DNA of 64,000 nucleotides from CAWCQC01 sp963819905. Its GTDB lineage: Bacteria; Actinomycetota; Thermoleophilia; Gaiellales; Gaiellaceae. A model generated the notes under the pieces. It saw only the letters and a program-made list of their open reading frames with translations. It was not told where the DNA came from and made no database searches. How positions within the stretch are numbered: the first letter of the stretch is position 1; every line of letters starts with the position of its first letter. This document shows positions 25,444 through 33,854 of the stretch, one piece after another. Made by a program: the position numbers and the translations under genes. Location: contig CAWFXP010000009.1 of the NCBI GenBank assembly GCA_963819905.1, positions 434,001 to 498,000 on the forward strand, read 5' to 3'.

Positions 25444-26484
25444 TCAGTAGCGGAGCGAGCGGCGTCGTTCGTGGCGCGCGACGGCCAGCTCCACGAGCCG
25501 GCGCAGGAGCTCCGGGTAGCCGATGCCGGTTGCCTCGAAGAGCTTCGCGTAGACCGATGTGCTCGTGAAGCCCGGGATGGTGTTCAGCTCGTTCACGAGC
25601 ACCTCGCCGTCCTCTCGGACGAACAGGTCGACCCGGGCCATCCCCTCGCAGTCGGAGGCGACGAACGCGCTCACCGCCAGCTCCTGCGCGCGGGTCGCCT
25701 GGTCGGGCGTGATCCGCGCGGGGACGACGAGCTCCATGCCGCCCTCGTCGTACTTCGAGGCGTAGTCGTACCAGTCGCTGGCGAGCGGCACGATCTCGCC
25801 CACGACGGACGCGAGCGGCTGCTCGTTGCCGAGCACGCTGCACTCGACCTCGACCCCGGAGACGAACTCCTCGACGAGAACCTTCTCGTCGTGCTCGAAC
25901 GCGAGCTCGACGGCCGCCTCGAGCTGCGCCGGCTCGCGGACGATCGAGATGCCGACGCTCGAGCCGAGTCGCGCCGGCTTGACGACGACCGGGTAGCCGA
26001 ACGGGCTCTCGGGCCGGCCCCGGCCCTGACGGACGGTGACGCTCTGCGTCACGGGAATGTCGTTCGCCCGCATGACGGCCTTGAAGAGATCCTTGTCCAT
26101 CGAGACGGCCGACGCTGCGACGCCGGGGCCGACGTAGGGGACTCCCGCGAGCTCGAGCAACCCCTGCACGGTGCCGTCCTCGCCGAACGGGCCGTGCAGC
26201 GCAGGGAAGACGACGTCGACCGTGCCGAACGGGGCAGGGCTCGTGGCCGTCGAGGGCACCGGAACGGCGACCGAGGCGCCGTTCGCAGCCTCACCCTGCG
26301 GGCCGGCCGCGACGGCGCGTGTCACCGGCGGCAGCTCCCAGGAGCCGTCGCGCCCGATCTCGATCGGGATCGCTTCGTAGCCCGCCTCCGCGAGCCCCGC
26401 GAGAACGGAGCGACCCGAGGCGAGCGAGATCTCGTGCTCGCTCGAGCGGCCGCCCATGAGGACCGCGACCCGCAGCCGGCTCAA
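25444..26484 (-). CDS. ddl: D-alanine--D-alanine ligase
   Basis: 346 residues, ATP-grasp fold. N-terminal VAVLMGGRSSEHEISLASG, FPALHGPFGEDGTVQGLLELAGVPYVG, YPVVVKPARLGSSVGISIV and C-terminal VLVNELNTIPGFTSTSVY are the Ddl signatures. It makes the D-Ala-D-Ala dipeptide of peptidoglycan precursors. TTG start overlapping the pknB stop by 4 bp, so it is the last gene of the cell-wall/division operon. Confidence 0.96.
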   Translation of the reverse strand: MSRLRVAVLMGGRSSEHEISLASGRSVLAGLAEAGYEAIPIEIGRDGSWELPPVTRAVAAGPQGEAANGASVAVPVPSTATSPAPFGTVDVVFPALHGPFGEDGTVQGLLELAGVPYVGPGVAASAVSMDKDLFKAVMRANDIPVTQSVTVRQGRGRPESPFGYPVVVKPARLGSSVGISIVREPAQLEAAVELAFEHDEKVLVEEFVSGVEVECSVLGNEQPLASVVGEIVPLASDWYDYASKYDEGGMELVVPARITPDQATRAQELAVSAFVASDCEGMARVDLFVREDGEVLVNELNTIPGFTSTSVYAKLFEATGIGYPELLRRLVELAVARHERRRSLRY

Positions 26485-28403
26485 CCGCCGTCGCCGATCG
26501 GGAACAGGGCGACGAAGATGATGACCGTGGCTCCGGGGTCGACCTCGGAGCCCTCGCTCGGATCCTGGTCGATGACGAGGCCGTCCTCGGCAGGATCGAT
26601 GGTCGGCACCTGCTCCACCGCCACCTCGAAGCCGGCGTCGTTCAGCGTCTGCGTCGCGGAGCCCTCGTCGAGCCCGATGACACCCGGCACCGAGGCCGTC
26701 GGCGGCGGCCCCTGGGAGACGCCGATCTCGACCGTGCTGTCCTTGTTCACGGTCACGCCGGGGTCGGGGCTCTGCGAGATGACGAGCCCGGCCGGCTGGT
26801 CGCTCTCGACGAGCACGGCGTTCGGCTCGAGGCCCGCCGCGCGGAGCTCCGCCTCCGCGCTCTCCTGCGGTTGCTGCAGGACGTCGGGGACGGTCACCGT
26901 CTCGACGCCGCGGGACACGCGAATCGTGACGGTGGAGCCCTTATCGAGCGTCTCGCCCGGCTTCGGATCCTGGGAGATGACGACGCCGGGATCGACCCGG
27001 TCGGAGAAGACCTCCTTGACGCTGGCCTGAAGATCCACGGCGTTCAGGGCCTGGATCGCCTGGTCGACCGGTAAGCCGGACACCTTCGGAACCTGCACCT
27101 TCTCGACGCCTGTCGAGACGAGGATCGTCACCTCCTCTCCCTTCGAGATCCGGGTGCCTGCCTCGGGGCTCTGCGAGATGACGATTCCTGCCCGCACCTC
27201 GTCTGACGCCGATCGCTGGACGGCGGCCGTCAGGCCGGCATCTTCGATCTTCTGGACCGCGAGCTCCTGCTTGATGCCTTCGACGTTCGGCACCGGGACG
27301 GGCTGCGACTCCTCGAGGCGCTCCTGGACGCGCTGGTACACGTACCAGCCCGCGACCGCGGCGCCGGCGACGAGGAGCAGGACGAGCAGCCAGGGCCAGA
27401 TCGACCGCCTCTTGCGGGCGCGATCGTAGGGATCGTAGGGCGGCGGAGGTGGACGTCCCGACGGTTGGGTGGGAGGCGCCTCGGGTCGCCGGAGCACCTG
27501 CGTCGGCGCAGCTCCCGCACCGGCCAGGACGGCGGTCGCCGCCTCGGTCGTCTCCTGCGCGACCGGCAACCCCGCCTCGATTCTCGCGAGGTCGGAGTCG
27601 AGCTCCTCGGCGCTCTGATACCGATCCTGCGGGCTCTTCGCGAGCGCCCGGACGACGACGCGGTCGAGGTCGGCCGGGATTCCCGGGGCCTTCGACGACG
27701 GGGGTCGTGGCGGCTCGTTCAGGTGCTTCATGGCGATCTCGACCGGCGTGTCGCCGGTGAAGGGCACCTCGCCCGTCAGCATCTCGTAGAGGACGATGCC
27801 GACCGAGTAGAGGTCGGCTGCGGCCGTCACCTGGGCCCCGCGCGCCTGCTCGGGAGACAGGTACTGCGCGGTACCCATGATCGAGCCCGTCTCCGTCATC
27901 TGCGAGGCGCCCGCGCGGGCGATGCCGAAGTCGGTCACCTTCAGCCGCTCCTCGGCGCCGATCAGGATGTTGTGCGGCTTGATGTCCCGGTGGATGATCC
28001 CGTTGCGGTGCGCGAACCGCAGCGCCGACAGGATCTGGCGGGTGTACGCGATCGCTTGGGCCGGCCGGAGCCGTCCGCTGGCGCGAATCGTCTCCTTGAG
28101 GCTCTTCCCGTCGACGACCTCCATGGCGATGTAGTACGTACCCTCGGCCTCGCCGCGGTCGTAGATCGAGACGATGTTCGGATGCGAGAGGCCGGCGGCC
28201 GACTTCGCCTCGCGATGGAAGCGCTCGACGAACAGGTCGTCGTTCGCGTACCGGTCGTTCAGGATCTTGATCGCAACCGGCCGTCCGAGCTCGGCGTCCT
28301 CGGCGAGATAGACGTTCGCCATGCCGCCGGCGCCCAGCCTCCGAACGATGCGGTAGCGGCCGTCGAAGATCGTGTCTATGAGCGTGTCCGAGAGGCGTGC
28401 CAT
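26481..28403 (-). CDS. pknB: Ser/Thr protein kinase PknB with four PASTA domains
   Basis: 640 residues. Kinase domain about 12-275 with GAGGMANVYLAED, VAIKIL, catalytic HRDIKPHNIL and DFGIAR. A membrane span lies near residue 335 (WPWLLVLLLVAGAAVAGWYVY), then four extracellular PASTA repeats to the end, each starting VPxV and containing VISQxPxxG or a variant. PASTA domains bind muropeptides, so the kinase couples wall status to growth; substrates in this cluster are the FHA proteins, and PstP reverses it. Confidence 0.96.
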   Translation of the reverse strand: MARLSDTLIDTIFDGRYRIVRRLGAGGMANVYLAEDAELGRPVAIKILNDRYANDDLFVERFHREAKSAAGLSHPNIVSIYDRGEAEGTYYIAMEVVDGKSLKETIRASGRLRPAQAIAYTRQILSALRFAHRNGIIHRDIKPHNILIGAEERLKVTDFGIARAGASQMTETGSIMGTAQYLSPEQARGAQVTAAADLYSVGIVLYEMLTGEVPFTGDTPVEIAMKHLNEPPRPPSSKAPGIPADLDRVVVRALAKSPQDRYQSAEELDSDLARIEAGLPVAQETTEAATAVLAGAGAAPTQVLRRPEAPPTQPSGRPPPPPYDPYDRARKRRSIWPWLLVLLLVAGAAVAGWYVYQRVQERLEESQPVPVPNVEGIKQELAVQKIEDAGLTAAVQRSASDEVRAGIVISQSPEAGTRISKGEEVTILVSTGVEKVQVPKVSGLPVDQAIQALNAVDLQASVKEVFSDRVDPGVVISQDPKPGETLDKGSTVTIRVSRGVETVTVPDVLQQPQESAEAELRAAGLEPNAVLVESDQPAGLVISQSPDPGVTVNKDSTVEIGVSQGPPPTASVPGVIGLDEGSATQTLNDAGFEVAVEQVPTIDPAEDGLVIDQDPSEGSEVDPGATVIIFVALFPIGDGG

Positions 28404-28427
28404 CAGCGATTCGGCTCCGTCAACAGG

Positions 28428-29903
28428 CTACGCGACATCACGGAGCACGGCCTCCATGATCGCTCGCGCGATCGGGGCAGCGACGGCGCCTCCGGTCGCG
28501 TCCTGATCGGACAGCGCGACGGCGACCGCTACCTGCGGATTGTCGGCGGGCGCGAAGCCGATGAACCAGACGTCGTTCCGGCCCTCCCGCCCGGTTTCGG
28601 CCGTCCCGGTCTTGCCGGCGACCCGGATGCCCGGAATCTGGGCCGCGGTGCCCGTCCCCGACTCCACGACGAGCTCCATCATGGCGGTCAGGTCGGCCGC
28701 CGTGGCGGGGCTGACTGCCTGGCTGAACTCCTCGGTCGCCGTCTTCGTGAGGATCGAGCCGTCCGGCTTCAGGATCCGGTCGACGACGAACGGCCGCATC
28801 ACGCTCCCTCCGTTCGCGACCCCGGCCGCGACCATGGCCATCTGGAACGGTGTCGCGAGCAGCCGCTCCTGCCCGAATGCAAGCCGGCCCGGATCGACGG
28901 CGTTCGGATCGCTCGGGAGGAAGAGCTCGCCGCGGCGGTAGAGACCGCTTGCCTCGCGCTCGTCCTCGGGCGTCTCGAGCGGGGGCTTCTCGTAGAAGCC
29001 GAACCGTTCCGCGTACTCGAGCACGAGCTGCGGGCCGAGCTCCTTCCCGATGTCGCAGAACACGGCGTTGATCGAGTGCTCGAGCGCCTCGGCGAGCGTG
29101 ACGCGGCCGAAGATCTCCGGGCCCTCCTGGTCTGCGAAGTTGAACACCCGCTTGCCGTAGACCGTGCAGAAGCCGCGGTCGTCGAACTCGCTCGCGGCCG
29201 TGAAGGCGCCGGAGTCGATCGCGGCTGCGGCCGTGACGACCTTGAACGTCGAGCCCGGGATGAAGAGCCCGGCGCTCGCCCGGTTGAGGAGCGGCGCGGC
29301 CGGCTCGCACGGACCTCGCTGCGCGAGGACCCTCGCGAAGTCGTCCTCGACGAGGTTCTGGTCGTAGGTCGGCGAGGAGGCGATCGCGAGGACGCGCCCC
29401 GTGGCCGGCTCGAGCGCGACGGCTGCGCCGCACGCGTCGGCGAGCTGCTCCATCGCCACGCGCTGGGCATCCATGTCGACGGTCAGCGTGAGCGAGTTCC
29501 CCTTCTGCGTGAGCCCTCGCACCTTGTTCGTGATCCGGTCGAGCACGGTCGAGAGGTTGTCGTTCGAGCCCGTCAGGAAGTCGTTCAGCGAGCGCTCGAG
29601 CCCGGCCCGCGAGCGGGAGACGGTCGAGTAGCCGACCGTCTGGCTGAGGAGGCCGTCCGGCGGATAGCGGCGCACGTAGATCGTCCTGCCCTCGAGCTGC
29701 TCTCGCCGGTTGCGGGCGAGAACCGTGCCGTCGGCTGCCCGGATCAGGCCGCGCTGGATGGTGAGCTGCCTGACGACGAGGCTCGGGTTTCCCTGCCGCG
29801 CCTCGAGCTCGGGAGAGCGCCAGAGCCAGTACGCGCCGATCCCGACGACCGCGACGAGCGCGACCGCGACGAACGTGAAGAGGCGGCGAACCTGGCTGTT
29901 CAC
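28428..29903 (-). CDS. pbpA: class B penicillin-binding protein (PbpA-like transpeptidase)
   Basis: 491 residues. One N-terminal anchor (about 7-27), a dimerisation region, then the transpeptidase with motifs SxxK in IPGSTFKVV, SxN in HSINAVF and KTG in AGKTGTAE. It cross-links peptidoglycan with its partner SEDS protein encoded immediately upstream. GTG 29903 was chosen as it directly precedes the membrane anchor. It follows the SEDS gene by 35 bp. Confidence 0.94.
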   Translation of the reverse strand: MNSQVRRLFTFVAVALVAVVGIGAYWLWRSPELEARQGNPSLVVRQLTIQRGLIRAADGTVLARNRREQLEGRTIYVRRYPPDGLLSQTVGYSTVSRSRAGLERSLNDFLTGSNDNLSTVLDRITNKVRGLTQKGNSLTLTVDMDAQRVAMEQLADACGAAVALEPATGRVLAIASSPTYDQNLVEDDFARVLAQRGPCEPAAPLLNRASAGLFIPGSTFKVVTAAAAIDSGAFTAASEFDDRGFCTVYGKRVFNFADQEGPEIFGRVTLAEALEHSINAVFCDIGKELGPQLVLEYAERFGFYEKPPLETPEDEREASGLYRRGELFLPSDPNAVDPGRLAFGQERLLATPFQMAMVAAGVANGGSVMRPFVVDRILKPDGSILTKTATEEFSQAVSPATAADLTAMMELVVESGTGTAAQIPGIRVAGKTGTAETGREGRNDVWFIGFAPADNPQVAVAVALSDQDATGGAVAAPIARAIMEAVLRDVA

Positions 29904-29938
29904 GCGGGGCCTCGTGGTCGGCTTGTCAGGAGGTTCAT

Positions 29939-31222
29939 CTAGCGGGCGGTTCGGGCGTTGACGCGGTTCGAGACGGCGAGCAGCAGGCCAAGGAGGATGA
30001 AGTTGGCGACGATGCTGCTTCCTCCGTATGAGACGAACGGAAGCGTGATTCCGGTAAGTGGGATCAGTCCGGTGACGCCGCCGAGGATGATGAAGGCCTG
30101 GATGCCGATCGTCGCCGTGAGCCCGGCGGCCAGCAGCTTGGAGAAGCCGTCGGCCGCCAGCATCGCGATCTTGAAGCCGCGATAGACGAGCAGCACGTAG
30201 AGGAGGACGACGCCCGCGGCCCCGGCCAGGCCGAGCTCCTGCGCGATCGCCGAGAAGATGAAGTCCGTCTCGAGGGAGGGGATGTACGGGTCGCCTTCTG
30301 CGCCGAGGAGCACGCCCCGGCCGAGCCCGGTGCCGAAGAGGCCGCCGCTCGAGATCGCATAGATCGACTGGACGAGCTGGTAGCCGTTGCCGAACGGATC
30401 CCCCCACGGGTCGAGCCAGATCGAGACGCGCTCGGAGACGTGCGGGACGACGTGGTACAGGCCGTACGCGCCGACCGCGAACAGTGCCAGGCCGATCACC
30501 ACATAGGCGAGTCGGCCTGTGGCGATGTAGAGCATCGCGAGAAAGACGGCGAAGAACAAAAGGCCGCCGCCGAGGTCGTTGCTTACGAACAGCACGAGCA
30601 TGGCGCCGCCCCAGATGACGAGCAGCGGGCCGAGGTGCTTGGGCGAAGGGAGCCCGAAGCGGCCCAGGCCCCCTGCGAGCATCTCTCGGTTGTCGCGCAG
30701 GTAGCCGGCCAGAAAGACGACGAACAGCACCTTCGCGATCTCTCCGGGCTGGAACGTGATCGGCCCGAGCTTCACCCACAGGTTCGCCCCGTAGATCGTC
30801 TGCCCGACTACCGGGAGCGCGGGCAGCAGGAGGAGGACGATCGCCGTGATGCCGAGCACGTACTTGACGCTGTCGAGCCGGCGGTAGTCGGGGAGGAAGA
30901 TCGCGATGAGGGCGTACAGCGCCAGCCCGACGATGACCCAGAGCCCCTGGCGGAGAGCGAGATCCGGCTCGATCCGATAGATCAGCGTGAGGCCGATGCC
31001 CGTGAGCAGCGCTGCGATCGGGAGCAGGTACGGGTCGGCGAAGGGGAGCGCGATCCGGGTGACGAGATGCGCGGCCAGGAACAGGCCGAGAAAGAGCGCC
31101 GCGTACGAGAGCGAGGCGCCGGAGATCGTGGACTGCCGGGCGATGTAGACGCTCGCGAAGCCCACGCCGGTGATGACGCCGACTGCGAGGAGATTGAGCA
31201 GCTCGCGATTCCTGAGACTCAT
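29939..31222 (-). CDS. rodA: FtsW/RodA/SpoVE (SEDS) peptidoglycan glycosyltransferase
   Basis: 427 residues with about ten to twelve spans. SEDS signatures are GANLWVKLGPITFQPGEIAKV, the large loop with GYQLVQSIYAISSGGLFGTGLGRG, DFIFSAIAQELGLAGA and the end PFVSYGGSSIVANFILLGLLLAVSNR. These proteins polymerise lipid II. In the fhaA-fhaB-pstP-rodA-pbpA-pknB arrangement it is usually called RodA. Confidence 0.94.
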   Translation of the reverse strand: MSLRNRELLNLLAVGVITGVGFASVYIARQSTISGASLSYAALFLGLFLAAHLVTRIALPFADPYLLPIAALLTGIGLTLIYRIEPDLALRQGLWVIVGLALYALIAIFLPDYRRLDSVKYVLGITAIVLLLLPALPVVGQTIYGANLWVKLGPITFQPGEIAKVLFVVFLAGYLRDNREMLAGGLGRFGLPSPKHLGPLLVIWGGAMLVLFVSNDLGGGLLFFAVFLAMLYIATGRLAYVVIGLALFAVGAYGLYHVVPHVSERVSIWLDPWGDPFGNGYQLVQSIYAISSGGLFGTGLGRGVLLGAEGDPYIPSLETDFIFSAIAQELGLAGAAGVVLLYVLLVYRGFKIAMLAADGFSKLLAAGLTATIGIQAFIILGGVTGLIPLTGITLPFVSYGGSSIVANFILLGLLLAVSNRVNARTAR

Positions 31223-31274
31223 GTGCGCTCCTCGCCCCCCGCGGCTCCGGACCGAGGAGGGCCCAGGGGCCGGC

Positions 31275-32450
31275 TCACGAGGGGAAGGCCTGGCGCTCGT
31301 ACGTGGCGATTTGCCGCCGCGCCTCTTCCTCGCTGACGAGGTCGTGGTCGAGGAGCGCCTGTCGTTCCTCGGGGGTCAGCTGCACGGCGAGCAGGTTCGA
31401 GACGTAGACCTCCCGGTAGAGGTGGACGCTGCCGACCAGGTTCCAGGGGACGCCCTGGTAGACGGCGATCCGCCCGTCGCCGTCCACACCGACGAAATGC
31501 GCCCGCGAGAGGCCCCAGAGCGCGACCCCGGCCAGCGCGGCGAAGAGTGCGAGAACGAGGACGACGATGATCACGGCGCGTCCGACGCGCCGCTCCGGCT
31601 TCGGTCGGGCCGGCGCCGCCTGTGGGAGCGGGGCCGCCGGCCGCCCACCGTTGGGAGCGACCGCGCCGCTCAGCTCCGGCGAAGCTTCGCCGACGGCCGT
31701 GGTCGGCGCGCCTGATAGCGGGAGCGGCTCCTGATCGCCCTCTCCGATCGAGAAGAGGATGACCGTGATGTTGTCCTCGCCGCCCGCCTTGTTCGCCGCT
31801 TGCACGAGCGCGCGGCCCGCGGCCTCGAGCGACGAGCTCTTGCGGAGAGCCTTGAGCACGGCCGCCTCGTCGACCATGCTCGTCAATCCGTCCGAGCAGA
31901 GCAGGAAGACATCGCCTGGCCGGACGTCGACCGAGAAGCTGTCGACCTGGACTGCGGCGTCCGTTCCGAGCGCACGGGTGATGACAGAGCGCTGCGGGTG
32001 GACCTCGGCCTCCGCCGGGGTGAGCCGCCCCGAGCGAACCAGGTCGGCGACCAGAGAGTGATCCTGGGTCAGCTGCTCGACCTCGCCGTCCCGGATGCGA
32101 TAGCCGCGCGAATCGCCCACGTGGCCGACGGCGACGCTGTCCCCGGCCACGATCGCGGCGGTGACGGTCGTGCCCATTCCCGAGACCTGGGGGTCGCTCG
32201 CCGCGCGCGCGTAGATGCGGCGGTTCGCCTCCTGGATGCTCGAGCGCAGGTGCGTCTCGGGATCGAGCGCGACCTCGTTCCGATACTCGCGAAGCGCGGC
32301 CGCGGCCAGGCGGGACGCGAGCTCACCCGCCTGGGCGCCGCCCATCCCGTCGGCCACCGCGAAGAGCGGCGGCTCGCAGACGTAGGTGTCCTCGTTCCGC
32401 CGTCTGACCCTGCCGGGATCGGTCAGGCCGGCCGTCTCCGCGATTCTCAT
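31275..32450 (-). CDS. pstP: PP2C-family Ser/Thr phosphatase PstP
   Basis: 391 residues. PP2C metal motifs: RRNEDTYV, FAVADGMGGAQAGELAS, VGHVGDSRGYRI, LLCSDGLTSMVDE and GGEDNITVIL. A Pro/Ala-rich linker, one span (about 302-322) and an extracytoplasmic tail follow. It removes phosphates placed by PknB and the second kinase here. ATG overlaps the fhaB stop by 4 bp. Confidence 0.95.
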   Translation of the reverse strand: MRIAETAGLTDPGRVRRRNEDTYVCEPPLFAVADGMGGAQAGELASRLAAAALREYRNEVALDPETHLRSSIQEANRRIYARAASDPQVSGMGTTVTAAIVAGDSVAVGHVGDSRGYRIRDGEVEQLTQDHSLVADLVRSGRLTPAEAEVHPQRSVITRALGTDAAVQVDSFSVDVRPGDVFLLCSDGLTSMVDEAAVLKALRKSSSLEAAGRALVQAANKAGGEDNITVILFSIGEGDQEPLPLSGAPTTAVGEASPELSGAVAPNGGRPAAPLPQAAPARPKPERRVGRAVIIVVLVLALFAALAGVALWGLSRAHFVGVDGDGRIAVYQGVPWNLVGSVHLYREVYVSNLLAVQLTPEERQALLDHDLVSEEEARRQIATYERQAFPS

Positions 32451-32908
32451 CCCGTCACCCGCAGCTCGGTGTCACCGATGCGGACGCGGTCGTCGTCGTG
32501 GAGCTGTTCCCGCCCGTCGACTTCCTGCCCGTTCACGTACGTGCCGTTCGTCGAACCGAGGTCGACGACCCAGACGCCGTCGACCTGCGGCTCGATCCGG
32601 GCATGGCGAGCCGAGGCGAACTCGTCGGCCGGGAGCGCGATCTCGTTCTCCGCCGAGCGTCCGATGGTGAGCCCGGCCGCCCGGATCTCGAACGTCAGGC
32701 CGGGGTCGAGAGACGGGCTGCTCTCCACCACGACCGCGGCCTTCGGGGCGGTGTCGAGGCCATGACGCCTTGCCTCGGCCGGGGCGAGCACGAAGCTCTC
32801 CTGGGCGAGGCGCAGGTCGCGGCGGCCGCTGCGCACGACCATCCAGATGAAGAGGAAGAGAAAGGCGAGGAACAGCGCTTGCAGGAGGAGCAGAACCTGG
32901 TCGATCAT
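32447..32908 (-). CDS. fhaB: FHA-domain protein FhaB (FipA-like)
   Basis: 153 residues. An N-terminal span (about 4-26) precedes a C-terminal FHA domain with LTIGRSAENEIAL, ASARHARI and DLGSTNGTYVNG, the phosphothreonine-binding loops. In mycobacteria the equivalent protein links PknB phosphorylation to FtsZ and FtsQ at the septum. Confidence 0.92.
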   Translation of the reverse strand: MIDQVLLLLQALFLAFLFLFIWMVVRSGRRDLRLAQESFVLAPAEARRHGLDTAPKAAVVVESSPSLDPGLTFEIRAAGLTIGRSAENEIALPADEFASARHARIEPQVDGVWVVDLGSTNGTYVNGQEVDGREQLHDDDRVRIGDTELRVTG

Positions 32909-32933
32909 GGTGCGCGCTCCGCGGGCCCGCGCC

Positions 32934-33842
32934 TCACGCGAGGCGCTCGAAGGTGAGGGTCGTCTGCCCGACCGTGATCCGGTCGCCGTTGCCGAGCCGC
33001 AGCCGCGAGACGCGCTTGCCGTTCACCTCCGTGCCGTTCGTCGAGCCGAGGTCGACGATCCAGAACTCGCTTCCGTCGAGCCTGATCTCGGCGTGCCGCC
33101 GGGACACGCTCGGATCGTCGAGGATCGCGACGGCACAGTCCTTCGTTCGCCCGACGACGGCGACCGCCTCGTCGAGCGCGAAGCGCCGCTCGCCGCTCAC
33201 GAGCGCTGCCCGGGGCGGAGACGTCGCCGCCGGCGGCGGAACGACGCTCGTGACGTCTGCGGGCTCGGGCTCGAAGACGCGCGTGCCGCCGGGATCGACG
33301 ACGGGCACCGGGATGGGCTCTGCTGCGGGCTCAGGCGGCGGCGCCGGCTCGGGGGTAGGCGCCTGCGGTGCAGGCTGGGACGCAGGCGGTGGTGGCGGCG
33401 CGACGGGCGGACCGGGCTGGGGCGCTGCGTCGACCTGCGGGGGAGGCGGCGGCGCGACGGGCCGGCCGGCGAGCTGCGGGGCCTGGACCAGTCGGGTGGC
33501 GATTCCGAACTCGCCTACCGAGAGATCGTCGTCCTCCTCGAGCAGGACGCGCGGCGGCGAGAGCAGGGTGTACCCCTCGCGGCGGGCATGCTCGGCGAGG
33601 TAGTCGGCCAGCTCGACGAGCAGCGAGGTCTCGTAGCCGCGGAACTGCTCGCGATCCCGCGGCGCCAGGTAGAGCACGTACTCGTTCGGGACGTAGACCC
33701 GGGAGACGGACACCGAGCGGTGGTCGTCCATCTCCTTGACGAGCTTGCGGGCGATCTCGACGGGCTGTACGTGCGAACGGAACGCGCGGCCGAAGACCCC
33801 CTCGAAGAGGGACTCGATCCGGTGCTCGATGCTACGAAGCAC
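32934..33842 (-). CDS. fhaA: FhaA: DUF3662 domain plus FHA domain
   Basis: 302 residues, GTG start. The N-terminal DUF3662 domain (MLRSIEHRIESLFEGVFGRAF to about residue 115) is joined by a long Pro-rich linker (about 125-215) to a C-terminal FHA domain with AVVGRTKDCAVAI, VSRRHAEI and DLGSTNGTEVNG. FhaA binds phosphorylated MviN-type flippases in mycobacteria. It begins 12 bp after the kinase gene upstream. Confidence 0.93.
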   Translation of the reverse strand: MLRSIEHRIESLFEGVFGRAFRSHVQPVEIARKLVKEMDDHRSVSVSRVYVPNEYVLYLAPRDREQFRGYETSLLVELADYLAEHARREGYTLLSPPRVLLEEDDDLSVGEFGIATRLVQAPQLAGRPVAPPPPPQVDAAPQPGPPVAPPPPPASQPAPQAPTPEPAPPPEPAAEPIPVPVVDPGGTRVFEPEPADVTSVVPPPAATSPPRAALVSGERRFALDEAVAVVGRTKDCAVAILDDPSVSRRHAEIRLDGSEFWIVDLGSTNGTEVNGKRVSRLRLGNGDRITVGQTTLTFERLA

Positions 33843-33854
33843 GCTCAGCGCGCT